From: Anaerolineae bacterium
GTDB taxonomy: Bacteria; Chloroflexota; Anaerolineae; Aggregatilineales; UBA2796
DNA: 64,000 bases
Direction: 5' to 3'
Assembly: GCA_019637615.1 (NCBI GenBank)
Contig: JAHBVJ010000031.1
Span: forward strand, 40,830-104,829
A program made the position numbers and the translations under genes. The notes below the pieces were generated by a model that was not told the origin of the DNA, ran no database searches, and worked only from the letters and a program-made list of their open reading frames with translations. This document shows, one piece after another, positions 12,545 through 20,733 of the stretch. The first letter of the stretch is position 1; every line of letters starts with the position of its first letter.

Positions 12545-12974
12545 CATGTGGCGAGAATTGATTGCTGAAGTGGACAAAGAACTAGAGATCGAGTTGTCAA
12601 CACCAGCAATCGAAGATCAAGTTGCTGAAGTGGAAAAGAGCCTGAGCGTACTTTTCCCTAATCATCTGCGTAGTTTGCTACTAGAGACTGATGGCATCGT
12701 GAATTTATACGGCCTACAAATTGTTTGGTCAATAGATTTGATTAAACAAAACAACCTCGACATTCGCCAGAGCAAATTTGCCGCCAACACATTGTCGCAA
12801 TTTGGAAACCTCCTCTTCTTTGCTGACGCAGGCAATGGTGATGAATACACCTTTCTCGTAAAAGATGGCATCGTTGAAAAAAGTGATATTTACGTCTGGA
12901 GACATGAGGATGATAGATTAGAATGGTCGATTGCATCGTTAGAGGAATATCTGAGAATCCTAGTCAGTACATAG
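12537..12974 (+). CDS. SMI1/KNR4 (SUKH) family protein, putative immunity factor
   Basis: A 145-residue protein with the SUKH pattern: an N-terminal helix (AIEDQVAEVEKSLSVLFPNHLRSLLLETDG), a central strand-rich stretch (FGNLLFFADAGNGDEYTFLV) and a terminal helix after IYVWRHEDD (SLEEYLRIL). SUKH proteins mainly act as immunity proteins against nuclease toxins in polymorphic toxin systems. No secreted toxin is present here. Instead the gene overlaps the DUF4276 gene by 8 bases, so it may restrain that effector. Base composition is distinctly AT-rich compared with flanking housekeeping genes. Confidence 0.82.
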   Translation: MNNMWRELIAEVDKELEIELSTPAIEDQVAEVEKSLSVLFPNHLRSLLLETDGIVNLYGLQIVWSIDLIKQNNLDIRQSKFAANTLSQFGNLLFFADAGNGDEYTFLVKDGIVEKSDIYVWRHEDDRLEWSIASLEEYLRILVST

Positions 12975-13250
12975 GGCTTTGAAACTCAGATTAACTAATG
13001 GACACAATGAGTTGAGGATCGAGAGACAATGATTATCTCTTTGCACCCAAAGCTCACGCCCCACACCGAATTTGCCCTTCTCGATGAGGAAGCGGCTAGA
13101 TTTCCTAACATCCATCCCCAACGGTGTCGAGAAATTGAACAAAAGAAGGACGCGCCACTGATACAACGTTTGTTTTGCTGTCTCCATTGGCTGTACAATG
13201 CCAGTATAAACATATCGTTCGTTTTGAATTTTGCAAATGAGGCGGCACGA
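12975..13250. promoter_or_regulatory. Intergenic region upstream of the AraC-like gene
   Basis: This 276-base stretch is in frame with the AraC gene, but its translation has no family resemblance and I treat it as leader DNA. It contains the word GAAACTCAGATTAA near 12981, which recurs in near-identical form at 16611, and one copy of TTTGAATTTTGCAAA (13223-13237), an operator candidate just upstream of the preferred ATG. Confidence 0.45.
13223..13237. promoter_or_regulatory. Direct-repeat operator candidate, copy 1
   Basis: TTTGAATTTTGCAAA, 14 bases before the preferred start of the AraC-like regulator. The identical 15-mer recurs at 14200-14214, between the regulator and the SDR gene. A perfect 15-base repeat in the two upstream regions of a regulator-enzyme pair suggests AraC binding sites. 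Confidence 0.5.
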
Positions 13251-14204
13251 ATGGCGCAAGACAAAATCAGATCGCTGGACGAATTTTATGAGGCGGCTGC
13301 CAGCGCTACCAATGAGCCAATAAGCACCTTTTTTCCATCCAGAATCAACGAGGATGTCGGGCATTTCAACGTATTCAGCATTTCGGAGGCTATCGCGCGG
13401 GCGAAGCAGACGCTCGTCATGCCCTACAACCGCCGCGCCTACTACAAAATCAGCTTGATCAAAGGAAAAAACCGCGTCGAGTACGCTGACAAAGTGATCG
13501 ACATCGCGACGAACACGCTGCTGTTCGCGACGCCGAAACTGCCGTATCACTGGATGCCGCAAGATGCCAACATTTCTGGCGCGTTTTGCATCTTTACCGA
13601 CGCCTTCCTGATCAAGGCGAAAAGCGGCGTTGTGCTGGATGAACTGCCGATTTTCAGCCCCGGCGGCTATCCTGTCTTCGAGATCAGTGACGCAGAGGCA
13701 GAGGAGATCGGGCGTATCTTCGGCAAAATGCAAACGGAGATCACTTCGGATTACGAATACAAGTATGACTTGCTGCGGAACTACGTGTTGGAACTTATCC
13801 ACTTCGGACAAAAGCGCCGACCGGATACCGTTTTATATTCCAATCAGACCGTTGCTGCGCGCATAACGTCCATATTCCTCGAACTACTGGAGCGACAGTT
13901 TCCGGTTGAGTCGCCCGATCAAAAACTGGCGCTGCGCTCTGCTAGCGATTATGCCGAAAGGCTGTCCATCCACGTCAATTACCTGAACAGAGTGTTGAAA
14001 GAGGTCACCGGCAAGACGACGACCGAACTCATTGGCAGCCGAATTGTCGTTGAAGCAAAGTTGCTGTTGAAGCAAACGGATTGGAGCATTTCGCAAATCG
14101 CATGGAGTCTGGGCTTTGAGGAAGTTGCGCACTTTTCCAATTTCTTCAGGAAGCAAGCCGCGCTGTCCCCGTTATCATTCCGTGCGGGAACCCACAATGT
14201 TTGA
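13251..14204 (+). CDS. AraC family transcriptional regulator
   Basis: With ATG at 13251 (MAQDKIRSLDEFY) the protein has about 317 residues. An N-terminal cupin-like sensing region covers about 1-190, and a C-terminal AraC DNA-binding domain covers about 215-315. The latter has two helix-turn-helix units: ASDYAERLSIHVNYLNRVLKEVTGKT and then WSISQIAWSLGFEEVAHFSNFFRKQAALSPLSFR. The frame is open back to 13029, but the added residues look non-coding and contain the repeated operator candidate. The gene precedes an SDR gene on the same strand, its probable target. The last codons overlap the second operator copy. Confidence 0.88.
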   Translation: MAQDKIRSLDEFYEAAASATNEPISTFFPSRINEDVGHFNVFSISEAIARAKQTLVMPYNRRAYYKISLIKGKNRVEYADKVIDIATNTLLFATPKLPYHWMPQDANISGAFCIFTDAFLIKAKSGVVLDELPIFSPGGYPVFEISDAEAEEIGRIFGKMQTEITSDYEYKYDLLRNYVLELIHFGQKRRPDTVLYSNQTVAARITSIFLELLERQFPVESPDQKLALRSASDYAERLSIHVNYLNRVLKEVTGKTTTELIGSRIVVEAKLLLKQTDWSISQIAWSLGFEEVAHFSNFFRKQAALSPLSFRAGTHNV

Positions 14205-14235
14205 ATTTTGCAAAAAGTGACTTGTTGTTTGCAAC
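14200..14235. promoter_or_regulatory. Operator candidate, copy 2, with adjacent palindrome
   Basis: The 15-mer TTTGAATTTTGCAAA (14200-14214) overlaps the stop codon of the AraC gene. Ten bases further lies the small palindrome GTTGTTTGCAAC (14224-14235). Both precede the SDR gene at 14341 and are likely part of its control region. Confidence 0.5.
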
Positions 14236-14340
14236 GGGCAAAGACGCGTTTGGATTTAGCATACTGAATGTTGTGTAACTAAAAAGCAGACTGGCTCTGA
14301 CGGTTTGCTTTTGTCAATTTCAGTATGGAGCGTTATCCCA

Positions 14341-15105
14341 ATGACAACAACAAACGGCAAAATCGCCATCGTCACGGGAGGGAGTCGGGGGTTAGGTCGC
14401 AGCACCGTACTCAACCTCGCCAGCCGTGGGGTGCAATCGATTTTCACGTACAATACCAATCGCGCCGAAGCAGATAAGGTCGTCGCTGCCGCCGCCGAGA
14501 TGGGCATCCGGACAATTGCCCTGCAACTGAACACGGGAGATGTAAGCGCGTTTGACGCCTTTGTCGAACGTGTGCGCTCGGTACTGAGCGAGTTAGGTAC
14601 AGAGCGCTTTGACTATCTGGTCAATAACGCCGGAAACTCCCATCATAATGCCTTTGAACACACTTCCGAAGCGGAACTAGATACTCTCTACAATATCCAT
14701 TTCAAGGGCGTCTTCTTCCTGACACAGAAGCTGCTGCCCCTCCTCAAGGATGGTGGTCGCATCGTGAATATCTCCACCGGGCTGACGCGCGTAGCAGCCC
14801 CCGGCAGCGCGTCTTATGCTGCTATGAAGGGCGCGGTCGAGGTGCTCACGCGGTATCTAGCAAGGGAGCTGGGGACGCGCGGCATTACCGCCAATACGGT
14901 CGCCCCCGGCGCTATTCAGACCGATTTCAGCGGCGGCATGGTGCGCGATAATCCTGAGATCAACAGGTTGGTGGCGAGTTCGACGGCGCTTGGTCGTGCT
15001 GGCCTGCCCGAAGACGTCGGCCCGATGGTGGCGTCCTTGTTAGCCGATGATAATCGTTGGGTCAACGCACAACGGATCGAAGTCTCCGGCGGCATGATCC
15101 CGTAA
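14341..15105 (+). CDS. Classical short-chain dehydrogenase/reductase
   Basis: A 254-residue SDR with cofactor motif TGGSRGLG near residue 12, NNAG after strand 4, catalytic Tyr-x-x-x-Lys in SYAAMKGAVEVL with an upstream Ser (NISTG), and the terminal VSGGMIP typical of FabG-like enzymes. It reduces or oxidises a carbonyl or alcohol with NAD(P)H. ATG at 14341 follows GGAG by about 10 bases; the upstream in-frame codon at 14305 is not needed. It stands downstream of an AraC-type regulator and is probably induced by that regulator's ligand. The substrate is unknown. Confidence 0.93.
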   Translation: MTTTNGKIAIVTGGSRGLGRSTVLNLASRGVQSIFTYNTNRAEADKVVAAAAEMGIRTIALQLNTGDVSAFDAFVERVRSVLSELGTERFDYLVNNAGNSHHNAFEHTSEAELDTLYNIHFKGVFFLTQKLLPLLKDGGRIVNISTGLTRVAAPGSASYAAMKGAVEVLTRYLARELGTRGITANTVAPGAIQTDFSGGMVRDNPEINRLVASSTALGRAGLPEDVGPMVASLLADDNRWVNAQRIEVSGGMIP

Positions 15106-15119
15106 CATCCATGCACGCA

Positions 15120-15174
15120 TCCCACCGTCTTGATGATGCGTTATCTGAGTTAAACGCATCCAAAGACGGTGGGA
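15120..15174. terminator. Long two-part hairpin between convergent genes
   Basis: TCCCACCGTCTT (15120-15131) pairs perfectly with AAGACGGTGGGA (15163-15174). Inside it GATGCGTT (15135-15142) pairs with AACGCATC (15153-15160). The structure lies between the SDR gene and the convergent pentapeptide-repeat gene. It has no T-run on either strand, so it is either a weak bidirectional terminator or a mobile palindrome. Confidence 0.5.
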
Positions 15175-15249
15175 CGCGGTCGGCTATGCCAGCCGCATCC
15201 TAGCGCGAATTTGCTCGTCTAACCTCAGTTTCGGGGAGGTGTCGACACA

Positions 15250-16374
15250 TCATGCACCATCCAATTCCTGATCTTCCGTTTCTTTCTCGATCAGTCGTGT
15301 AGCCCAGATCGGTCTGGATTCCTGATATTCGGGTGTTAAATACTTTGGCTTCCAGAAATCACGATGGTTGTTGTCGGTGTAACGCGACCAATCTATCCTC
15401 TCAGACCAATACTTGTCATAGGTGGCGATAGAATAATCCTCATTCCATCGAATCGGTAATGCGTCCGGTAACGCCGTTTTTTCGTTGAAGCGTACATTTT
15501 CTAAATGGGCATTCTTCAAATAGGCGTCACCTAAATCGACGAAGTGGAGATCCGTATCACCGATGTCAGCGCCGCTCAGATTGGCACCATGCAAATTTGC
15601 GTGAATTAGATTTGCTTGAAAAAAGTTTGCTTCGCTCAGATCCGAGTTGATCAGGTTTGCTTCAGCGAGATTAAACTTATAAAAGTTCGTCCCAGACAAA
15701 TCCATATGCGATAATCCCATGTCAACCAACAGAGTCCCCTGTTCGCCTGTCACTAACCCAGTTTCTCTCAAAAAATCTGTCATCAAATTTCGACGATCCA
15801 CATCCAGAGAGTTAAACGCCGTTACGGTGCGCGCTCTCGCTACAGTTACCACTGCCACTGCTGCCGCCAATTTTTCACTGTCAATTGATTCTTGACTGCT
15901 TAACTTTTGCCTCAGTTGTGCCACATACCCTTCATGGAGGGCGTCGTTACCAGACAGTGCTGTCTTTTGCCGGCTGTTCAGCGTCACAATATCCAACATC
16001 GTCTGTAGGTGATTCACAATCATCAGGGACGACATATCATCAAGATAACTCTGGAAAATACTATCCATCAGGCTATCGCGCGCCTGTTGTTTTTCGCGGG
16101 CGATCTGGCGTTCTTCGCGCTGCTTTTCCAACTTTTCCTGACGACTCACGCGCTCGCTCTCAATCCTTTGGAGGAATAAGCCGCCGCCTGCAAGTACCAG
16201 TGGCACGATAATCAGTTCCAGCCAATCCCAGACAGTTTTGCCCTGTAAACCCGACCACTCTACACCATAGAGCAAAACGATGACGGCAGCAACCAACAGA
16301 ATGCAAAGCAGCGTTAATCCAGCGGTATTGCTCCGCCACCACACGCTACGCTTGGGTCTTGGTGAAATGTTCAT
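15250..16374 (-). CDS. Membrane-anchored pentapeptide-repeat protein
   Basis: A 374-residue protein. Two N-terminal membrane segments (about residues 17-36 and 50-67) are followed by a charged coiled coil rich in Glu/Arg/Gln (about 70-100) and a helical region. About twelve pentapeptide repeats of the A(D/N)Lxx type follow from about 218 to 292 (DLSGTNFYKFNLAEANL, NSDLSEANFF and so on). These form a right-handed quadrilateral beta-helix. The architecture, helices then beta-helix on a membrane stalk, is common in Chloroflexota and Cyanobacteria and has no known enzymatic role. The gene is AT-richer than its neighbours and is monocistronic. Confidence 0.88.
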   Translation of the reverse strand: MNISPRPKRSVWWRSNTAGLTLLCILLVAAVIVLLYGVEWSGLQGKTVWDWLELIIVPLVLAGGGLFLQRIESERVSRQEKLEKQREERQIAREKQQARDSLMDSIFQSYLDDMSSLMIVNHLQTMLDIVTLNSRQKTALSGNDALHEGYVAQLRQKLSSQESIDSEKLAAAVAVVTVARARTVTAFNSLDVDRRNLMTDFLRETGLVTGEQGTLLVDMGLSHMDLSGTNFYKFNLAEANLINSDLSEANFFQANLIHANLHGANLSGADIGDTDLHFVDLGDAYLKNAHLENVRFNEKTALPDALPIRWNEDYSIATYDKYWSERIDWSRYTDNNHRDFWKPKYLTPEYQESRPIWATRLIEKETEDQELDGA

Positions 16375-16641
16375 ATTTTCTTTTCCAACAATTGAACCGC
16401 AGCAGTCGCGGTAGGAAAATTTAACCCCAGACGCAAATTCCCTGAGATTTTCCAGCCCAATCAGATATCGTTCATACTATCATCTATTTTCAGATTCTTT
16501 CATGCGTTGACACCCGATGCTGAAGCGCATGGGTTGAGAGCAGACGAGATGCCACGTAGACGCCGCAGAGAGCATTTGGGGACTCGTTCCTTCCGCACCT
16601 ATTGGCTTCCGAAACTCAGGTTAATTGGCTGACCATGGCGT

Positions 16642-17484
16642 TTATAAGGCCGTCCGCACGCGCCACAACTCCGGAAACAGCTCGGTATCTAGTACATGCT
16701 TGAGATATGAGACGCCCGCCGTCCCGCCTGTGCCCTGCTTAAAGCCGATGATGCGGTTGACGGTGGTCATGTGCCGGAAGCGCCACTGCCGGAACGAGTC
16801 TTCCAGATCGACCAGTTCTTCGGCCAACTCGTACAACTCCCAATGCGCGTTCGGATCGCGGTAGACCGTCAGCCACGCTTGCTCGACGCTGGCATTATGC
16901 TGGTAGGGCTGTGTCCAGTCGCGCTCTAGTATCGACGCGTCAATCGCGAAGCCGCGCCGCGCCAGTGCTTTGAGCGCTTCATCGTACAGCGATGGGCGCT
17001 CCATCTCTTGCTTGATCAGCGCGTAGATGGCATCTTTGTGGCGGTGCGGGCGCGTCATGACATCATTCTTGTTGCCCAAAATGAACTCGATCAGGCGGTA
17101 CTGGTACGACTGGAAGCCGGACGAATGATGTAGAAATGGGCGGAAGTTGCTGTATTCGCTCGGCGTTAGCGTCGAGAGCACATCCCACGCGCGCACCAAC
17201 TGCTCCATGATGCGCGAAACACGCGCCATCATCTTGAAGGCGGGCGGGAAGTCGTCATGCTGAATCTGGGCGCGAGCGGCGTTCAGTTCGTGCAGCATCA
17301 GCTTGATCCACAGTTCGCTAGTCTGGTGCTGGATGATGAACAGCATCTCGTTATGATCGTCAGAGAGCGGATGCTGCGCGTTGAGCACGGTATCCAGCGC
17401 GAGATAATCGCCATAGCTCATATCCTCGCTGAAGTCGAGCTTCGCGCCGTGATAGTTGGATTGATGGTTGCTGTCGTCAGTCAT
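16642..17484 (-). CDS. kynA: Tryptophan 2,3-dioxygenase
   Basis: A 280-residue haem dioxygenase that opens the indole ring of L-tryptophan to N-formylkynurenine. The active-site residues are all visible: distal His53 in FIIQHQTSELW, Arg115 in SNFRPFLHHSSGFQS, proximal haem ligand His238 in RFRHMTTVNR, and Thr252 in the GTGGT loop. Each is offset by two from the well-studied Xanthomonas enzyme. It is the first step of the kynurenine pathway. The second hydrolytic enzyme, kynureninase, is encoded about 2 kb upstream on the same strand, with two secreted-protein genes in between. No formamidase is seen in the window. Confidence 0.97.
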   Translation of the reverse strand: MTDDSNHQSNYHGAKLDFSEDMSYGDYLALDTVLNAQHPLSDDHNEMLFIIQHQTSELWIKLMLHELNAARAQIQHDDFPPAFKMMARVSRIMEQLVRAWDVLSTLTPSEYSNFRPFLHHSSGFQSYQYRLIEFILGNKNDVMTRPHRHKDAIYALIKQEMERPSLYDEALKALARRGFAIDASILERDWTQPYQHNASVEQAWLTVYRDPNAHWELYELAEELVDLEDSFRQWRFRHMTTVNRIIGFKQGTGGTAGVSYLKHVLDTELFPELWRVRTAL

Positions 17485-17753
17485 GAGGTTGTGATTGCTT
17501 TCATCGCAAAGTCATCTATGCGGTTCGCACGGCAGCGCTGCACCTGTAGTCGCTCATGGCAGGCTGGATGCGCTTAACGATAATAATAATCCTAAAGCGA
17601 TCAAATTCACCGTACTCGCGGCGAGGAAACGAAATGACTGCGCTATGCCGAAAATAAAATACCGCTGCTCCGTACCTGAATGTGACACACAGCAGCGGCA
17701 TTGTCCGAATCGATAGCGTCAGGGGTTGGCTTACCGACTTGAATGAGATGCGC

Positions 17754-18314
17754 TTAGTTTGTCAACGCACATTTTTGCCCGTATAGGTTCCGCGCATTTA
17801 AGCCTTCGCTCGACTTGGTGCTCAACCAAGCATTTTGCGGCCAAATGGCAGAGTTTAGCAGCATGAAATTGTCGCCACTCCTACCGATGATCCAAACGCT
17901 GTTGAGCAGCCATGCATCACTGCCGAGAATCTGAAAGCAGATGTCGCTCTTGTTCTGAAAATCCGCGACGGTCATGTAGGCACCGTTGGTTTGGAGTTCT
18001 TCGAGGCGTGGCGTATATGTCTCAGTCCTCCCCGCTTCGTTTTCATCCCACGGGCGGTTGACGAAGTTGCGGATGATGATGCGTGGGCCAGATGGCCCGT
18101 GCGTTTGCTTGAACAGGATCTGGATGTCGCTATTCGTGCCCGCGTTCGGCGCGCTATCCGTTTGCAAAACCACCCAGATAAAGTCTACCCGCGTTTGATT
18201 TTGCGCCAACGTCGGCGTCGGTGCAGAAGCACTCCAGCCTAGCATGATGGTGCCGAGTAAAAGCACGCGAAGGAATGTAGACCCGGTGGTGAAAATGGAT
18301 GTCTGATTTTGCAT
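17754..18314 (-). CDS. Secreted hypothetical protein
   Basis: About 186 residues. ATG at 18314 is chosen because a strong GGAGGAG lies 5 bases before it and the protein then begins with a clear signal peptide (a polar N-terminus, the hydrophobic stretch LRVLLLGTIMLGWSAS and a candidate cleavage after TLAQ). The mature part starts VDFIWVVLQTDSAPNAGTNSDIQILFKQ and is rich in Asn, Trp and aromatic residues, suggesting an all-beta extracellular domain. There are two cysteines (ICFQ and QKCAL), probably disulphide-linked. I do not recognise the family. It precedes kynA and follows another secreted-protein gene on the same strand. Confidence 0.65.
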   Translation of the reverse strand: MQNQTSIFTTGSTFLRVLLLGTIMLGWSASAPTPTLAQNQTRVDFIWVVLQTDSAPNAGTNSDIQILFKQTHGPSGPRIIIRNFVNRPWDENEAGRTETYTPRLEELQTNGAYMTVADFQNKSDICFQILGSDAWLLNSVWIIGRSGDNFMLLNSAIWPQNAWLSTKSSEGLNARNLYGQKCALTN

Positions 18315-18482
18315 GGTATCTCCTCCAAGATTGCGTACCAAGTACGCTTGTGGTTGTTCGATCCACGTGATACGTCTGCCTTCAAGCCCTTCGGACACGA
18401 GCGTTACCAGTGAGACGGTGAACATGTGTCGTGGGGTGTTTGACGGCCTACAGGTTGAGATCAACCGATATCACGCTGGATG

Positions 18483-19061
18483 CTAATAAATGATGTCCTT
18501 TCGGATACTAGAGCAGTCCCCTGACCACTTCAGGTTGATACCGTATTCGCGTTCGCAATAGACCATGTAGTCACGCTCTACGCTGTTGTAGATGGAAACC
18601 ACCTCGTCTTGATAGATCGTGCCCCACACAGACCCTTTGGCTAAAGACCATTCGTAGACGGGCACCTTTGACCAGACCAGATTGATGCCATATTTGCGAG
18701 ACTGATAGTGCAGATAGCCACCACCATAGACGAAGATGGCGAGTGGTTCTGCTACCTGAATTGGCGTGTTCGCGCTGTATTGACGAACAAGCTTGATGTT
18801 GAGCAGGCAGAAATTGGGAACCGACCAACCGAGATTGATCCCGTATTCGCGTTCCTGATACTCCACACACTTGTTGTTGTTGGTCAGGTTTTTCAGGAAG
18901 ACGTACTGATTTGCTTGGAGCGGCACGTGGACGCTGCCCAACACCCAGTCGAATCGATCCTGCGCACCCGCCTGTGTCGGCTGGATACCAGATGCCAGCA
19001 AGACAAGAATGGATAACACCGTCATAAATAGACAATAGATGGATCGTTTTGCAGAACTCAT
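18483..19061 (-). CDS. Secreted protein with three YGINLxWS repeats, beta-trefoil-like
   Basis: A 192-residue protein with a signal peptide (hydrophobic residues about 9-25, cleavage near TQAGAQ). The mature part has three copies of an (R)(E/K)YGINLxWS motif, at residues 71-80, 122-131 and 171-180. They are spaced 51 and 49 residues, and each follows a strand ending in Tyr-x-(E/S) (VEYQE, LHYQS, VYCE). Three pseudo-equivalent units of about 50 residues fit a beta-trefoil, a fold common in secreted carbohydrate- or protein-binding domains. The fold is inferred from the repeat only. AAGGGG before the ATG is a fair ribosome-binding site. It sits between kynU and kynA. Confidence 0.75.
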   Translation of the reverse strand: MSSAKRSIYCLFMTVLSILVLLASGIQPTQAGAQDRFDWVLGSVHVPLQANQYVFLKNLTNNNKCVEYQEREYGINLGWSVPNFCLLNIKLVRQYSANTPIQVAEPLAIFVYGGGYLHYQSRKYGINLVWSKVPVYEWSLAKGSVWGTIYQDEVVSIYNSVERDYMVYCEREYGINLKWSGDCSSIRKDIIY

Positions 19062-19404
19062 CGTTATACCCCTTCTGTCAATTATTTGACCGACATTAAC
19101 ATTATAGGCAAATAAATTTAGCTGACGCGTACGGATTCAATTATTAGAAGAGTTATTTATAGTGATTTTATAGCAGGAGAGTGAGGGCAGATTTTCCACG
19201 CGTAAGACACATTTTGTGCAATAAGCGGGATCGTCAACAAATTGGCGTATGAGCGATTATGGACAAGCGTCGTTGAACAGGTTAATTAATCGCGCACAGT
19301 CAGAATGACGCGTGATGGTCTGTCAACCTGAATAGGTGAAGCAACTGAATTCATAGGTGATTCATGTGTGGCTGGTGGAAGTGCAGGCGCGGCGGTGCTC
19401 GTTT
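19062..19404. other. AT-rich intergenic region, no gene seen
   Basis: About 340 bases between kynU and the repeat-protein gene. The part nearest 19080-19200 is markedly AT-rich and must contain the promoter of the secreted-protein gene. I see no convincing coding sequence, repeat or structured RNA here. Confidence 0.5.
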
Positions 19405-20646
19405 TTACGTCACCGCTGCCCGCTGCTTGAATTCCGGCACATCCCATGCCCGCGTGTTGAGGATCGTCGCAAGGATGTCCACCGCGTCCCAAATATCGAC
19501 GTAACGCAGATACAGCGGCGTCACGCCGAAGCGGATGATGTCCGGCGCGCGGAAGTCCCCGATCACGCCATGGGCGATCAGCGCTTGCATGATCGGGTAG
19601 CCGTCGGGGTGACTGAGGCAAATTTGGCTGCCGCGTTGATCACGCGGGCGCGGCGTGACCAACGTGAGATCGTGCCCCGCGCAGCGCTGTTCGACCAGTT
19701 CAATGAACAGATCAGTCATGCGCAGCGATTTGGCTCGCACGTCGTTTAGATCGGCGGCGAGCAGCGTATCGACGCCACAATCAAGCGCGGTCATGCTGAG
19801 GACAGGCTGCGTCCCGCACAAATAGCGGGCGATGCCTTCGGCGGGCTGATACTGCCAATCGAAGGTAAAGGGATGCGCGTGTCCCATCCAGCCAGACAAC
19901 GGTTGACTGAATTCCGGCTGATGCCGCTGCGACACATACAAAAAGGCAGGCGCGCCGGGGCCACCGTTGAGATATTTGTAGCCGCAGCCGACCGCGAAAT
20001 CCGCGCCAACACCATCCAGATCGACGGGCATCGCACCCGCCGAGTGGCACAAATCCCACAGCATCAATGCGCCGTGCTGATGCGCGCGCTGTGTGGTCGC
20101 CGCCATGTTGTGCATCCGCCCGGTGCGGTAATTGACGTGCGTGACCATCACGACGGCGGTCTGATCGTCGATCGCGCCGAGGATCGCTTCGTCGTCCACC
20201 AAGCGCAGTTCGTGCCGATCCCCTAGCAGCGCGATCAAGCCCTGCGCCATATAGAGATCGGTCGGGAAGTTATCGCGCGTGGAAAGGATCACGCGGCGAT
20301 CCGGCCTCAGGCGCAGCGCTGCCGACAGCAGCTTGAACAGGTTGATCGAGGTGGAATCCGCGACCACGACTTGCCCCGCCGCCGCACCGATCAGCTTGCC
20401 AATTTTGTCGCCCAAACGGCGCGGCAGTTCATACCAGCCCGCTGTATTCCAGCTGCGAACAAGCCCCTTGCCCCATTCCTCACGCACGGCCTGTTCTACC
20501 CGCGCCGGTGTTTGGCGCGGCAAGACGCCAAGCGAATTGCCATCGAGATAATACACGCCATCAGGCACATCAAATTGGTCGCGATGAACAGCAAGCGGAT
20601 CGCTCTGATCGAGGGCAGCGAGATCGGCGCGGGTGTAGGCAGACAT
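19405..20646 (-). CDS. kynU: Kynureninase
   Basis: A 413-residue PLP enzyme of fold type I that cleaves kynurenine to anthranilate and alanine. Diagnostic features are YYLDGNSLGVLPRQT near the N-terminus, the PLP-ring Asp198 in LWDLCHSAGA, the Schiff-base Lys224 in GCGYKYLNGGPG, and SGWMGHAHPF further on. Length agrees with bacterial KynU. With kynA it gives tryptophan breakdown to anthranilate, provided a formamidase is encoded elsewhere. It lies about 90 bases downstream of a small membrane-protein gene on the same strand. Confidence 0.97.
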   Translation of the reverse strand: MSAYTRADLAALDQSDPLAVHRDQFDVPDGVYYLDGNSLGVLPRQTPARVEQAVREEWGKGLVRSWNTAGWYELPRRLGDKIGKLIGAAAGQVVVADSTSINLFKLLSAALRLRPDRRVILSTRDNFPTDLYMAQGLIALLGDRHELRLVDDEAILGAIDDQTAVVMVTHVNYRTGRMHNMAATTQRAHQHGALMLWDLCHSAGAMPVDLDGVGADFAVGCGYKYLNGGPGAPAFLYVSQRHQPEFSQPLSGWMGHAHPFTFDWQYQPAEGIARYLCGTQPVLSMTALDCGVDTLLAADLNDVRAKSLRMTDLFIELVEQRCAGHDLTLVTPRPRDQRGSQICLSHPDGYPIMQALIAHGVIGDFRAPDIIRFGVTPLYLRYVDIWDAVDILATILNTRAWDVPEFKQRAAVT

Positions 20647-20733
20647 GCGAATTGGCCTCTTATCGGGATAAAGAATGCGGGAGGTAAACAGGAAGGCAAG
20701 CGCGGCTCACCTTCCCCTGACGGTCATTCGCCG

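Noticed and set aside
13029..13250. N-terminal extension of the AraC-like protein
   Set aside because: The residues show no family resemblance and contain the operator repeat; ATG at 13251 opens the protein at a sensible point.
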